64,000 bases of DNA from Actinomycetospora sp. TBRC 11914 (GTDB taxonomy: Bacteria > Actinomycetota > Actinomycetes > Mycobacteriales > Pseudonocardiaceae), in contig NZ_JABBND010000001.1 in the NCBI RefSeq assembly GCF_012933465.1, positions 62,001 through 126,000 of the forward strand, in the 5' to 3' direction. This document shows positions 27,611 to 36,725 of this stretch, in pieces (within the stretch, counting starts at the first letter, position 1; the number at the start of each line of letters is the position of its first letter). Made by a program: the position numbers and the translations under genes. The notes beneath the pieces were generated by a model, which was given only the letters and a program-made list of their open reading frames with translations, was not told the DNA's origin and did no database searches.

Positions 27611-29072
27611 CGGTCCAGCGGGCGTGGGACCGGGGGCTGTGGACCTCGGTGAGGGCGAGCTCGATCGCGGCCTCGGCCGGACCGGCGGTGTCGATGACGG
27701 TGGCCTCCGGCCACGGGTCGGCGTCGAGCGACATCACCGCGGCCACCATCGGTGTGGCGTCCGAGGCGGACCCGCGCCGGCTGCGGATGCGCGGCTCGGT
27801 GACCTCGCGCGGCGCCCGGCACTCCAGGCAGGTGAGCTCGGCGTGGGCCTGCGTGGCGAGCTCCGTCGCCCGGGCGCGCTCGTCGGCGTCGGTCCACGAG
27901 GCGTCGAGGACCACGGTCTCGCCGCGGGCGAGCAGGTCGGCGGCCCGGGCGCGCAGCGCCGCGTAGGTGGAGGCGGTGTGCTCGGCGCGGTAGAGGCCCT
28001 CGCCGTACCCGCTCGGCGCGGGTTCGGTGGGATCGAGCCCGGCGAGCTCCTTGCGCAGCGGATCGCTGGAGACGACGGCCGCGCCGAGCCGGTCGCCGAG
28101 CCCGTCGGCCACCGTCGTCTTGCCGGTGCCGGGCAGGCCGCCGACGAGGACCAGGCGCACCTGGCCCGCCTCGAGGTGCCGCCGGGCCTGGCCGAGCAGG
28201 GCACGGGCCTCCTCGACCCCGGGGCCGCCCTGGTCGACGCGCACCGCGGACACCGCCGCGCGGGTCGCGGCCCGGTAGGCGCGGTAGTGGTGGCCCAGCG
28301 AGGCCGGCCAGCGGTCTCCGGAGAACTCCCCGTAGAGCCGGAGGAAACGCTCGCCCAACGCGGGACCGCCCTGGTGCTCGAGGTCCATCGCCAGGAACGC
28401 CGCGTCGTCGAGGGTGTCGAGGTAGCGCAGCCGGTCGTCGAACTCCAGGCAGTCGAGGAGCACCGGCCCCATGCGCAGGCAGAACACGTCGTCGCTGAGC
28501 AGGTCGCCGTGGCCGTCGACGATGCGTCCGGCCTCGCAGCGCAGGTCGAACAGCGTCCTGCGGCCGGCGAGGTAGCGGGTCGCCAGGGCCGAGACGCGGG
28601 CGACGTCGTCGTGGTCGAGGATCTCCCCGACGTGCCGGCGCAGGCCGGCGAGGACCCCGCGCCAGCGCCCACGCAGCGCCTCGGCCCGGCCCTCGCGGGT
28701 GACCTCCGGGCCGCGGCGCGCCATCGCGTGGAACGCCGTCAAGCGGCGCGCCACCGCGCGCAGCTCGTCGTCGACGTGGGCGCCCTCGCGCACGAGTGCG
28801 CCCAGGCTGCGGTCGGCCGGCATCCGGCGCATCAGCACGAGGTGGTCGGCGACGGCGCCGTCCGGGCCGAGCAGCGTCTCGATCCCGAGGTAGGCCTCCG
28901 GGCTCAGCCGCGCGTTGAGCGCGACCTCGCGCTCGCAGGCCTCGCGGCGCGCGGCCACGGTGGTGAAGTCGCAGAAACCGAGGTCGACCGGCTTCTTGAG
29001 CTTGTGCACCCGGTCGTCGAGGAACCACAGCACCGCGGTGTGGGTCTCGCGGACGGCGGCGGGCCCGGTCAC
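27597..29072 (-). CDS. APH-like kinase domain plus P-loop AAA protein (Rv2004c-like), 491 aa
   Basis: The N-terminal half (about 10-290) resembles an aminoglycoside-phosphotransferase fold: HKLKKPVDLGFCDF near the start and the catalytic-loop motif IVDGHGDLLSDDVF near 183-196. The C-terminal half is a P-loop kinase domain with Walker A GGLPGTGKTTVAD near 314 and VVLDASWTDADERARA. Mycobacterial Rv2004c has the same two-part layout and belongs to the hypoxic DosR regulon; its substrate is unknown. The GTG start overlaps the stop of the upstream Usp gene by 4 bases. It overlaps convergent cydDC by 14 bp at the 3' end. Confidence 0.85.
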   Translation of the reverse strand: MTGPAAVRETHTAVLWFLDDRVHKLKKPVDLGFCDFTTVAARREACEREVALNARLSPEAYLGIETLLGPDGAVADHLVLMRRMPADRSLGALVREGAHVDDELRAVARRLTAFHAMARRGPEVTREGRAEALRGRWRGVLAGLRRHVGEILDHDDVARVSALATRYLAGRRTLFDLRCEAGRIVDGHGDLLSDDVFCLRMGPVLLDCLEFDDRLRYLDTLDDAAFLAMDLEHQGGPALGERFLRLYGEFSGDRWPASLGHHYRAYRAATRAAVSAVRVDQGGPGVEEARALLGQARRHLEAGQVRLVLVGGLPGTGKTTVADGLGDRLGAAVVSSDPLRKELAGLDPTEPAPSGYGEGLYRAEHTASTYAALRARAADLLARGETVVLDASWTDADERARATELATQAHAELTCLECRAPREVTEPRIRSRRGSASDATPMVAAVMSLDADPWPEATVIDTAGPAEAAIELALTEVHSPRSHARWTVIGR

Positions 29073-30046
29073 GCGATCGGGCCGATCGGCAGCGCGGTGG
29101 CCGACTCCTCCGCCGCGTGGGCCGTGGCGGGCGTCGGGACCGGCGGCGGAACCACGGTGACCGGGCACGGGGCGTGGAGCACGACGCCGAGCGCCACCGA
29201 GCCGAGCAGCGCGCTGCGCCACGGTCCCCGCCCGCGGTGCCCGACGACGAGGAGCTCGGCGTCGACGGCCGCCTCGACCAGGGTCGGCACGGACGAACCG
29301 GTGATCGCGATCGCCTCGGCCTCCGCCGTCGACCCGGTCTGCTCGCGCAGCTCCTCGATGCGTCGGCGGACCTCGGCGGTGGCCAGCCTGCGGCCCTCTG
29401 CCGGATCGGGCTGCACGACGTCCTCGAAGGAGTACGACTCGGGCGGACGCACCGCGACCACCGCGCGCAGCGCGGCACCACGACGTCCGGCCTCCGCCAG
29501 GGCCCAGCGCAGCGCCTCCTCGGCCCCCGGTGACCCGTCCACCCCCACCACGATCACGCTCTCCGTCGTCGGCGGTCGGTCACGGGCGGGCACCACGGTG
29601 ACCGGGCAGGGCGCGTGCAGCACGCAGCCCAGGCTCGTCGAGCCCATCAGCACGCTCGAGACGGCCCCGCGCCCGCGGTGGCCGACCACCAGTTCCTGGG
29701 CCCCTTCCGCAGCCTCCACCAGGGCCTCGACCGGCCACCCGGGGACCGCGTCGATCTCGACCGGGGGCATGGTCGGCAGCTCGGGCCGGACCGCCTCGAG
29801 GACGGGCTCGACGATCTTCCGCGCGACCCGCCGCTCGCTCTGCTGGTACACCTCGAGCCGGGGCAGCGGAACGGCGCCGGTCGGGCCCCAGCCCCACGCC
29901 CCGGACATCTCCGGCGGCTCGTACACGAGCACGGCGCGAATCCGTGCCCCCCGGCGGCCGGCACGCCGGATCGCCTCCTCGAGGGCCGCGCGGCCCCCGA
30001 CCGAATCGTCGATCCCGCAGACCACGGTCGGCAGGTGCTCGGTCAT
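29069..30046 (-). CDS. Universal stress protein, two tandem Usp domains, 325 aa
   Basis: Both domains are complete and nucleotide-binding competent: VVCGIDDSVGGRAALEEA with VGHRGRGAVSSVLMGSTS in the first, and VVVGVDGSPGAEEALRWA with VGHRGRGPWRSALLGSVA in the second; each ends HAPCPVTVVP. The G-x2-G-x9-G-(S/T) loops are intact. Start ATG has AGGAGG 9 bases upstream. It is followed, with a 4-bp GTGA overlap, by the kinase-like/P-loop gene, an arrangement also seen with Rv2005c-Rv2004c in Mycobacterium. Confidence 0.92.
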   Translation of the reverse strand: MTEHLPTVVCGIDDSVGGRAALEEAIRRAGRRGARIRAVLVYEPPEMSGAWGWGPTGAVPLPRLEVYQQSERRVARKIVEPVLEAVRPELPTMPPVEIDAVPGWPVEALVEAAEGAQELVVGHRGRGAVSSVLMGSTSLGCVLHAPCPVTVVPARDRPPTTESVIVVGVDGSPGAEEALRWALAEAGRRGAALRAVVAVRPPESYSFEDVVQPDPAEGRRLATAEVRRRIEELREQTGSTAEAEAIAITGSSVPTLVEAAVDAELLVVGHRGRGPWRSALLGSVALGVVLHAPCPVTVVPPPVPTPATAHAAEESATALPIGPIA

Positions 30047-30564
30047 GGTGTCCTCCTGGTGTCGTGATCCATCAACGGGGCCCGGAAGCCCGCTCGTGCC
30101 GGCCCGCCGGGCTCGCGTCCTCCGTCGCGGTGCCCGCGCTGCCCGTCGGGACGACGAGGACGGGCCGGCGGCCTTTCCCGATCGCGGCGTGCGAGACCGA
30201 GCGGTGCTTCGGCCGACGACCACACCACCGTCGGCGGGCGTGGCGCCCGGGACGGACATGGGGACCTCCGGATCGGCGGCGGACGACGACCTCCGCACGA
30301 TGGCGTGGATGCGACGGCGACCTCAGGGCCGAACGACCGTTCGGTGGTCATCGGACGGGCGCCGGACGTCCCGCGTCTCCTGGTCCGTCCGGCCCGGCAG
30401 GCCCGGCGTCGAGGACCCGGCGCGCGCCGGGAACCGGGAGCTCCTCGTCGCGGACCTGCGGAGCCCGGGGGCCCTCGGTCCCCGAGACGGTGACCGTTCG
30501 CCCCTGATCGCTCCGCCCGCGTCCGACCAGCGTCTCCCCCGACACTCCGAGGAGGGAGGCCGAG
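30047..30564. other. Divergent intergenic region, 0.52 kb
   Basis: No supported gene. It must contain the promoters of the minus-strand Usp operon and of the plus-strand SHOCT gene. A GGGG-CC…GG-CCCC near-palindrome at 30468-30483 is listed separately. Confidence 0.4.
30468..30483. promoter_or_regulatory. Near-palindrome, possible response-regulator box
   Basis: GGGGCCCTCGGTCCCC matches 12 of 16 positions of the DosR/DevR box core (SGGGACTWWAGTCCCS) by eye and lies 82 bp before the SHOCT gene start. Given the very high GC, chance is possible. Confidence 0.3.
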
Positions 30565-30801
30565 ATGATGTGGGGTCACGGAGGCGCCTGGATGACCCCG
30601 GCCATCATCGGCGTGACGGGCTTGCTCGTCTGGGTCCTCCTGCTGACGGCCGTGGTGGCGTTGCTGGGTTGGTCACGATCGGCTCGCTCACCGCAGGTCC
30701 GCGCTCCGGACGCCCGCGAGGTGCTCGACCAGCGCTTCGCCCGCGGCGAGATCGACGCCGACGAGTACGCCACGAGACGTCGCGTACTCGAGGACCGCTG
30801 A
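30565..30801 (+). CDS. SHOCT-domain small membrane protein, 78 aa
   Basis: One membrane helix (IIGVTGLLVWVLLLTAVVAL, residues about 14-34) is followed by a C-terminal SHOCT motif: EVLDQRFARGEIDADEYATR. SHOCT segments mediate oligomerisation or are appended to secreted and membrane stress proteins. GGAGGGAGG lies 8 bases before the ATG. Next gene on the same strand is 107 bp away. Confidence 0.85.
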   Translation: MMWGHGGAWMTPAIIGVTGLLVWVLLLTAVVALLGWSRSARSPQVRAPDAREVLDQRFARGEIDADEYATRRRVLEDR

Positions 30802-30908
30802 CGGTCACGAGGAGGCGAGCACGCCCGACGTGACGGCGAGTCCGACCAGCCGACGCCTCGGACCCGGTCGGGCAGGACCTCCGGCCCTGTCCCGGGGGAC
30901 CGCCGGCC

Positions 30909-32234
30909 GTGAGGCTCGCCGCCGTGCAGCCGGACGGGATGATCGACCGGGCGCGCCCGGACGACCTGCTCGAGCTGGCGGTCGATCGCGGCCCCGTGCC
31001 GTGGCAGGTCGGTGCGCTGCTCGTCCTCGACCGCGCCCTCACTCCCTCCGAGGTGCGCCGCGCCCTCGCCGAGCGGGTGCAGGCGGTTCCACGGCTGCGG
31101 CGCAAGCTCGTGCGGACCCCGCCGCTGTGTGGCCGGCCGATCTGGGTCGACGACCCGGACTTCTCGGTCGAGCACCACGTGCGGGAGGTGAGCGTCCCCG
31201 GGTCCGACCGGACCACCCTGTTCGACGTCGCGATAGCTGCGGTGGGCTCCCGGGTGTCGCTGCGGCGCCCTCCCTGGGAGGTGGTCGTGGTCAGTGGCGG
31301 CGAGGGAGACCGGGGCGCGCTCGTCCTGGTGTTCCACCACGTGCTCGCGGACGGCATCGGCGGCCTCGCCGCCCTCGCGCAGCTCGTCGACGGAGCCCCA
31401 CCTGCCGAGGACCGCAGCTTCCCGCGCCGACCCCCCACCACACGAGCGCTCGCCGTCGACGCCCTGCGGGCGCGGGCCGCCGTGCTGGCCCACCTGCCGC
31501 GGGCCCTGCGGCAGCTCCACGATGCCGTCCGCGAGCTCCGCTCGACTCGTGCGCCCCGCGCGCCCCGGTCTTCGCTCGACTGCCCGACCGGCTCACGACG
31601 TGTCCTCCGCGCGGTTCGGACGGATCTCGCGGCGGTGCGCGAGGCTGCCCACCGCCGCGGCGGTACGGTCAACGACGTCGTCCTCGCGACCGTGGGCGGG
31701 GTACTGGGCGCCCTGCTGGCCCGGCGCGGGGAGACGGTCGACGACGTCGTCGTCTCGGTGCCGATCTCGGCGCGGCGACGCACGACCGCCGACCAGGTGG
31801 GCAATGCCGTCGGCGTCCTGCCCGTCGCCGTCCCGACGACGGGGCCGGCCGAGGCCCGCCTTGCCACTGTCGCCCGCCGGACCGCGGGACGGGACCAGAG
31901 CCCGCGGGCGGCGTCCGCGCCGCTGCTCGACGCCGGGTTCCGCCTCGTCGCCGCGACCGGGGCACTCCCCTGGCTCCTCGACCACCAGCACCTCGTCACG
32001 ACGTTCGTGACCAATCTGCGCGGCCCGGCGACACCCCTCGCGTTCCTCGGCGCCCGGGTCGTCGACCTCATCCCCATCACGACGACGACCGGGAACGTCC
32101 CGGTCGTGTTCGGCGCCTTCTCCTACGCCGGGGCACTGACCATCACCGTCGTCGCGGATCCCGACGGCTGCCCGGAGGTCGATGACCTGGTCGACGACCT
32201 GCGTAGAGAGCTCGCCGAGGTGCAGAGTCCCTGA
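30909..32234 (+). CDS. Wax ester synthase/diacylglycerol acyltransferase (WS/DGAT), 441 aa
   Basis: The catalytic HHxxxDG motif is present as HHVLADG at residues 143-149. The N-terminal region has VPWQVGALLVLD and PRLRRKLV as in this family; the C-terminal half has TVNDVVLATVGGVLGALL, PISARRR, and NLRGP and PITTTTGNVPVVFGAFSY. These enzymes make triacylglycerol or wax esters for storage, a hallmark of non-growing actinobacteria. Start GTG 30909 is chosen by length; ATG 30939 is possible. It sits among stress and hypoxia-type genes. Confidence 0.9.
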   Translation: MRLAAVQPDGMIDRARPDDLLELAVDRGPVPWQVGALLVLDRALTPSEVRRALAERVQAVPRLRRKLVRTPPLCGRPIWVDDPDFSVEHHVREVSVPGSDRTTLFDVAIAAVGSRVSLRRPPWEVVVVSGGEGDRGALVLVFHHVLADGIGGLAALAQLVDGAPPAEDRSFPRRPPTTRALAVDALRARAAVLAHLPRALRQLHDAVRELRSTRAPRAPRSSLDCPTGSRRVLRAVRTDLAAVREAAHRRGGTVNDVVLATVGGVLGALLARRGETVDDVVVSVPISARRRTTADQVGNAVGVLPVAVPTTGPAEARLATVARRTAGRDQSPRAASAPLLDAGFRLVAATGALPWLLDHQHLVTTFVTNLRGPATPLAFLGARVVDLIPITTTTGNVPVVFGAFSYAGALTITVVADPDGCPEVDDLVDDLRRELAEVQSP

Positions 32235-32433
32235 GGACCGGCCGACGGTCAGCCCACCTCGGGCCGTCGACTCGACGACACGAGGTCCCCGGGCACTCGC
32301 CTGCCCCCCGGGAACTCCTGGCGGCGGCGCAACGACACGGTGGCGTTCCTTCGAGGGTCGGGCTACCGTCGTGGAACGATGTGGTCTGGATCACACCTGG
32401 CCTGCAGCGTTCTTCCCGTGAGGAGGTCAGGTC

Positions 32434-32649
32434 GTGACCGAGAGCGTCTACCGCGTCACCGAGGTCATCGGTACGAGCAGCGAGTCGTGGGAAGCGGCGG
32501 CTCGGAACGCCGTCGAGACCGCTGCGAAGTCCGTGCGGGACATCCGCATCGCCGAGCTCGTCCGCTCCGATGTGGTCGTCGAGGAGGGACGGGTGACCGG
32601 CTTCCGCGTCCGTCTCGCCATCTCTTTCAAGTTCGAGTCGGGCGACTGA
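32434..32649 (+). CDS. Dodecin family flavin-binding protein, 71 aa
   Basis: Length and sequence are typical of dodecins: VYRVTEVIGTSSESWEAAARN, then VRDIRIAELVRSDVVVEEG and FRVRLAISFKFE. Dodecins form dodecamers that store FMN, FAD or coenzyme A derivatives. GGAGG lies about 9 bases before the GTG. Confidence 0.93.
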   Translation: MTESVYRVTEVIGTSSESWEAAARNAVETAAKSVRDIRIAELVRSDVVVEEGRVTGFRVRLAISFKFESGD

Positions 32650-32689
32650 GCGCCGTGACCTGGATCGGGATCGGGAACCACCTGGACCG

Positions 32690-32992
32690 GTGACCCTCGA
32701 CCCCGGCCCGGAGGAGCGTCATGCTCTGGGTGTGACCGCACCGGTGGACGACCTCATGCGTCGCGCGGTGAAAGCTCGGCAACGGGCGCAGACCGAATTC
32801 GCGACGGCGGTGCGGGAGGCGAGAGCGGCTGACTGGTCGTGGGAGCGCATCTCGACCGCACTGGGCGGCTCGCCGGATCCGGAGAAGCTCCGACGGGCGT
32901 TCGGCGTCGAGCGGTTCGACGAGGGCGGCCCAGGCCCGTCGTGTTGCGGTGGGGAGGGCGGGTGCGTCTGCGCCGGGTGCGGGTCCCCCTGA
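32690..32992 (+). CDS. Small protein with HTH-like segment and Cys-rich tail, 100 aa
   Basis: The central part (VDDLMRRAVKARQRAQTEFA, then WSWERISTALGGSPDPEKLR) looks like a short helix-turn-helix of the kind seen in small actinobacterial proteins with an (R/K)xxxGWSWxxIxxALG core. The C-terminus is CCGGEGGCVCAGCG, five cysteines in 14 residues, a probable metal site. The GTG at 32690 is chosen; a later GTG at 32732 (VTAPVDDLM) is an alternative. No close family is known to me. Confidence 0.6.
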   Translation: MTLDPGPEERHALGVTAPVDDLMRRAVKARQRAQTEFATAVREARAADWSWERISTALGGSPDPEKLRRAFGVERFDEGGPGPSCCGGEGGCVCAGCGSP

Positions 32993-33096
32993 GGCCAGGG
33001 CCCTCGACGGGTCGCCCGGCCGAGTCGGCGATGCACCCCGCGGACCGCTGAGGTCCCGGAGCCCGTGCACTCGCGGACGCGGACGTGCGGGGCGGA

Positions 33097-34497
33097 TCAC
33101 GGGCGGTCCGGACCCACGGACGTGCCCGTCGGACGTGTCGCCTCCTGGTCACCGGCCTCCGCCGTGGGAGTCGGCGAGGGAGACGGCTCGCCTGCCATCG
33201 CCGCGGCCAGCTCCTCGTCCTCACGCGGATCGTGGTTGCGTCCGAGGGCCAGACCAACAGCCGACAGGACGCACGCGACGGCGACGTACGACGCCGCCGC
33301 GACCCAGCCGAAGCTGGCCTGGAACTGCGTCAACAGCAGCGGCGCGATCGCGCCGCCGACGACACCGGCGACGGTGTAGCCCAGCGACGAGCCGGTGGCG
33401 CGGAGCCGCGGGGAGAACTGCTCGGTGATGAACGCGGCCTGCGGGCCGTAGGCGGCTGCGTGCAGGACGAGGCCGACCACGACGCCGAGGACCAGCAAGG
33501 CGAACGTCCTCGAGGAGATGGTCGGGAACAGCACGAAGACCCACACGCCCCCGCCGAGCACGGCGACGACGGAGAGGGCCCGCCGGTTCCACCTGTCCGA
33601 CAGCGCCCCGAAGGCCGGGACGAGCCCGAGCTGCAGCGCCGAGCCGATCAGCACCGCGGAGAGCACCTGGGCACGCGAGAACCCAGCGGTCCGGGTCGCA
33701 TAGGTCAGGACGTAGACGGTGAGCAGCGAGTAGGCCACGTCAGGACCCAGGCGGGAGAGGACCACGGCGAGGAGTGCGCGTGGCTGGGTCCGCAGGACCT
33801 CCACGATCGGGTGCGCCGGCGTCGATCCGGCGGCCTGCAGCGCGCGGAACACCGGGGTGTCCTCGAGCCGCAGCCGGATCCACAGGCCGAAGGCCACGAG
33901 CACCGCGGAGAGCAGGAACGCCACGCGCCAGCCCCACGAGAGCAGCTGGTCGGCCGTGAGCGCGGCGGCCAGGACGGCGAAGACGCCGTTGGCGAGCAGG
34001 TTGCCCGCGGGCGGGCCGATCTGGGCCGCCGAGGACCAGAAGCCGCGGCGGCGGGGATCACCGAACTCTCCGGAGAGCAGCACCGCGCTCCCCCACTCGC
34101 CCCCGACGCCCACGCCCTGGGCGAAGCGCAGCAGCACGAGCACGATCGGCGCGGCGACCCCGATCGTGCGGTAGGTCGGCAGCAACCCGATCAGCACGGT
34201 GGCGACCCCGATGAGCAGCAGCGTGATCACGAGGACACGCTTGCGCCCGACGGTGTCCCCGAGCCGCCCGAACACGAAGCCACCGAGCGGCCGGGACACG
34301 TAGCCGACCGCGAAGGTCGTGAACGCGAGGAGCAGACCGGTCACCGGGTCGTTGCCGGGGAAGAAGAGCTGTGGCAACACCAGCGCCGACGCCGTGCCGT
34401 AGACGGCGAAGTCGTAGTACTCCAGCGATGTCCCTGACAGGGACGCGACGAAGGCCCTGCGCCTGTCCATGGCGGTGTGGTGCCCCATTGGTGGCAT
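33097..34497 (-). CDS. MFS metabolite:H+ symporter (MHS) family transporter, 466 aa
   Basis: Twelve membrane helices are predicted. MHS hallmarks are present: SLSGTSLEYYDFAVYGTAS at the N-terminus, FGRLGDTVGRKRVL in loop 2-3, and RFAQGVGVGGEWGSAVLL in helix 4. MHS proteins import organic acids, sugars or osmolytes with protons. The C-terminal tail is soluble, Asp/Glu and Pro-rich. No ribosome site is clear; starts at 34497, 34488 and 34470 are possible. It lies 36 bp downstream of the next MFS gene on the same strand. Confidence 0.88.
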   Translation of the reverse strand: MPPMGHHTAMDRRRAFVASLSGTSLEYYDFAVYGTASALVLPQLFFPGNDPVTGLLLAFTTFAVGYVSRPLGGFVFGRLGDTVGRKRVLVITLLLIGVATVLIGLLPTYRTIGVAAPIVLVLLRFAQGVGVGGEWGSAVLLSGEFGDPRRRGFWSSAAQIGPPAGNLLANGVFAVLAAALTADQLLSWGWRVAFLLSAVLVAFGLWIRLRLEDTPVFRALQAAGSTPAHPIVEVLRTQPRALLAVVLSRLGPDVAYSLLTVYVLTYATRTAGFSRAQVLSAVLIGSALQLGLVPAFGALSDRWNRRALSVVAVLGGGVWVFVLFPTISSRTFALLVLGVVVGLVLHAAAYGPQAAFITEQFSPRLRATGSSLGYTVAGVVGGAIAPLLLTQFQASFGWVAAASYVAVACVLSAVGLALGRNHDPREDEELAAAMAGEPSPSPTPTAEAGDQEATRPTGTSVGPDRP

Positions 34498-34533
34498 AGA
34501 TCACACATCCGGTCCAGCGCTCGAACCGGCCGG

Positions 34534-35919
34534 TCACGAGCCGCCCGTCACCGAGGCGCTGCTCGCGCCCACCGACCGTCCGGGCAGGGCCACCGCGCAG
34601 GCGAGGCCCGCGACCAGCGCCGCGGCGAAGACACCCAGGACGGTGTGGTGCTCGCCGAGGACCGCGAGCCGGTTGCCGGTGTCGACGAGGCGTCCGAGGA
34701 GCGCGATCCCGACGATTCCGCCGAGGTAGCGCATGGTCGAGTTGATGCCGGCGGCGGCGCCGCTGCGCTCGCGCGGGACGGCGGCGAGCGACGCGCTCTG
34801 TGCCGCGGGGGTCGCCAACCCGACACCGAGACCGAACAGCGCGAGCGGCAGGACCAGCGATCGCACCGAGGACAGGTCGTTCGCCGCCAGCAGGCCCACC
34901 GCCACGAGGCAGCACACGGTCCCGCCGACCGCGACCGGCCGCGGCCCGATCCGGTCGGTGAGCCGCCCGGCCACCAGGGAGGCAAGGACCGTCGTGGCCG
35001 TCATCGCGACGAGGAGCCGGCCGGTGGCGGCGGCGTCGACGGCGAGCAGCGCGTCGAGCACCTGGGGCAGCTCGAACAGCAGCGTGTACACCGCCAGGTT
35101 CTGGAAGGCCAGCAGGAGGGACCCCGCCGTGAACGACAGCGAGCCGAACAGCGCGAAGATCACGACCGGGTCGTCGGCCCGGCGCTCCCACCACACGAAC
35201 AGCGCGAGCAGGGCGGCGCAGGCACCGAGGAGGACCGCAGCCCTCACCCCGTCGGCCTCCAGGCCCAGGACGAGCGCGCTCAGTGTAGTCGTGAGCAGGA
35301 CCGCACCGACCAGGTCGAAGCGCGAGCGGTGCGTCGACTCGGCCCGTCGTCGGTGCCCGCTGGCGAGCAGCGCCGAGAGGCCGATCACCGGCAGGTTGAC
35401 CGCGAAGATGCTGGTCCATCCGAAGACGCCGACCAGTTCGCCGCCGACCACCGGGCCGATGCCCGCCGCCAGCGACATGATCGCGCCGAACAGCCCGAAG
35501 GCGCGACCGCGGCGCTCCGGCGGGAGCTCGATCCGCAGCAGGGCCAACGTCGCCGGCACGGTCGCGGCCCCGCCCGCGGCCATCAGCACCCGGGCCACGG
35601 CGAGCGTGGCGAGCCCCCACGCCAGGATGCCGAGCACGGCGCCGGCGGCCGTCAGCAGCTGACCGATGGTGAGGACCCGCCACTGCCCCAGGCGGTCGCC
35701 CAGCTTGCCGCCCGGACTCTGCAGCACGAGCGCGGCGACGAGGTAACTCGCCACGACGGCCTGTGCCACCGCCCCCGGTGCCCGGGCGAACTCGCGGGCG
35801 ATGTCGGGGAGGGCCACCGCGATCATGGTCGAGTTCAGCGGCAGCAGTGAGGAGGCGAGCAGCGCCGCTCCGAGCGCGCGCCGTGCTCCGAGCGCGCGCC
35901 GTGCTCCGGGCTCAGCCAC
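34534..35919 (-). CDS. DHA2-type MFS drug exporter, 461 aa
   Basis: The chain has about 12-14 membrane helices and begins, after a short repeat, with LLPLNSTMIAVALPDIAREF, the DHA-family motif in helix 1. GGKLGDRLGQWRVL lies in loop 2-3 and FGAIMSLAAGIGPVVGGELV in helix 5, the antiporter motif C. The GTG start overlaps the end of the upstream PEP-binding gene by 8 bp, so it belongs to that operon. A tandem 18-bp repeat encodes GARRAL twice at its N-terminus. An efflux pump next to a possible antibiotic-phosphorylating pair is suggestive. Confidence 0.88.
   Translation of the reverse strand: MAEPGARRALGARRALGAALLASSLLPLNSTMIAVALPDIAREFARAPGAVAQAVVASYLVAALVLQSPGGKLGDRLGQWRVLTIGQLLTAAGAVLGILAWGLATLAVARVLMAAGGAATVPATLALLRIELPPERRGRAFGLFGAIMSLAAGIGPVVGGELVGVFGWTSIFAVNLPVIGLSALLASGHRRRAESTHRSRFDLVGAVLLTTTLSALVLGLEADGVRAAVLLGACAALLALFVWWERRADDPVVIFALFGSLSFTAGSLLLAFQNLAVYTLLFELPQVLDALLAVDAAATGRLLVAMTATTVLASLVAGRLTDRIGPRPVAVGGTVCCLVAVGLLAANDLSSVRSLVLPLALFGLGVGLATPAAQSASLAAVPRERSGAAAGINSTMRYLGGIVGIALLGRLVDTGNRLAVLGEHHTVLGVFAAALVAGLACAVALPGRSVGASSASVTGGS
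35867..35902. repeat. Tandem repeat, 18 bp x 2, at the start of the MFS gene
   Basis: Unit GCTCCGAGCGCGCGCCGT occurs twice in a row followed by a partial third copy. It keeps the frame and adds a GARRAL unit to the cytoplasmic N-terminus. Confidence 0.85.
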
Positions 35920-36718
35920 CGGTGATCGGGCGTCGCTGCAGGAGGAACACGGCGCCGTCGACGAGGGCGAACTCGATGTCGTGTCCGCGGGACCCGTAGA
36001 CGGTGTCGCACGCCTCGGCGAGGGCGTGCAGCGCGGCCAGCTGCGCGTCCTCCAGGCACGGCGTGTGGACCGCCGGACCGGCGACCGCGACTTCCTCGGT
36101 GCCCTCCGGACCGGCACGGAGCGCGACGTCCTTCTCCCCGGACGAGCGCTCGATCACCCGCCCGCCGGTGTCGAGCCGGTACCGGTCCGGGACGACCAGT
36201 CCGGCGACCACGGCCTCGCCGAGACCCCAGCTCGCCTCGATCACCCGCTCCTCGGCGCCGGTGACCGGGTTGCGCGTGAACATCACCCCGGCCACGTCCG
36301 CCGGCACGAGCTCCTGGATCACGACGCCCATCCGACACGGGCCGAGGCCGAGCCGGCTGCGGTACGCGCGGGCGCCGGCCTCTGCACCGGAGGCGTGCAC
36401 GCGTCGAACGGCCGCCACTACGGCGTCGGGCCGACACACGCCGAGGACGGTGCGGTGGGCACCGGCGAAGCTGGCCACCCCGGAGTCCTCGCCGACCGCG
36501 CTGGAGCGTACGGCTCGCCGGCCGCCCCCGGCACAGGCCGCCCGCAGCGGTGTGACGACATCCGGGTCCGCACGGATCACGGCATCGACCGCGTCCACGG
36601 ACAGCGCGAACCCGGTCGGCACGGGCAGACCGGCGCGGGCGGCCGCTCCGAGCGACACCGCCTTCTCGCCGAACGCGGCGGTGTCGGTGGCCTCGACGAG
36701 CGGGGTCAATGGGCACAT
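35912..36718 (-). CDS. PEP/pyruvate-binding ATP-grasp protein, 268 aa (stand-alone N-domain of PEP-synthase type enzyme)
   Basis: The protein is the ATP-grasp domain of PEP synthase/PPDK-type enzymes: FGEKAVSLGAAARAGLPVPT, AVRSSAVGEDSGVASFAGAH, VVIQELVPADVAGVMFTRNP, and the end DIEFALVDGAVFLLQRRPIT. It is shorter than usual and stops exactly after the QxRPIT motif. The phosphohistidine domain is encoded by the separate gene upstream. In rifampin phosphotransferase and phenylphosphate synthase these parts act together, moving the beta-phosphate of ATP via histidine to an acceptor. The gene is 7 bp downstream of that partner and overlaps the MFS gene by 8 bp. Confidence 0.85.
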   Translation of the reverse strand: MCPLTPLVEATDTAAFGEKAVSLGAAARAGLPVPTGFALSVDAVDAVIRADPDVVTPLRAACAGGGRRAVRSSAVGEDSGVASFAGAHRTVLGVCRPDAVVAAVRRVHASGAEAGARAYRSRLGLGPCRMGVVIQELVPADVAGVMFTRNPVTGAEERVIEASWGLGEAVVAGLVVPDRYRLDTGGRVIERSSGEKDVALRAGPEGTEEVAVAGPAVHTPCLEDAQLAALHALAEACDTVYGSRGHDIEFALVDGAVFLLQRRPITGG

Positions 36719-36725
36719 GCCGCCC

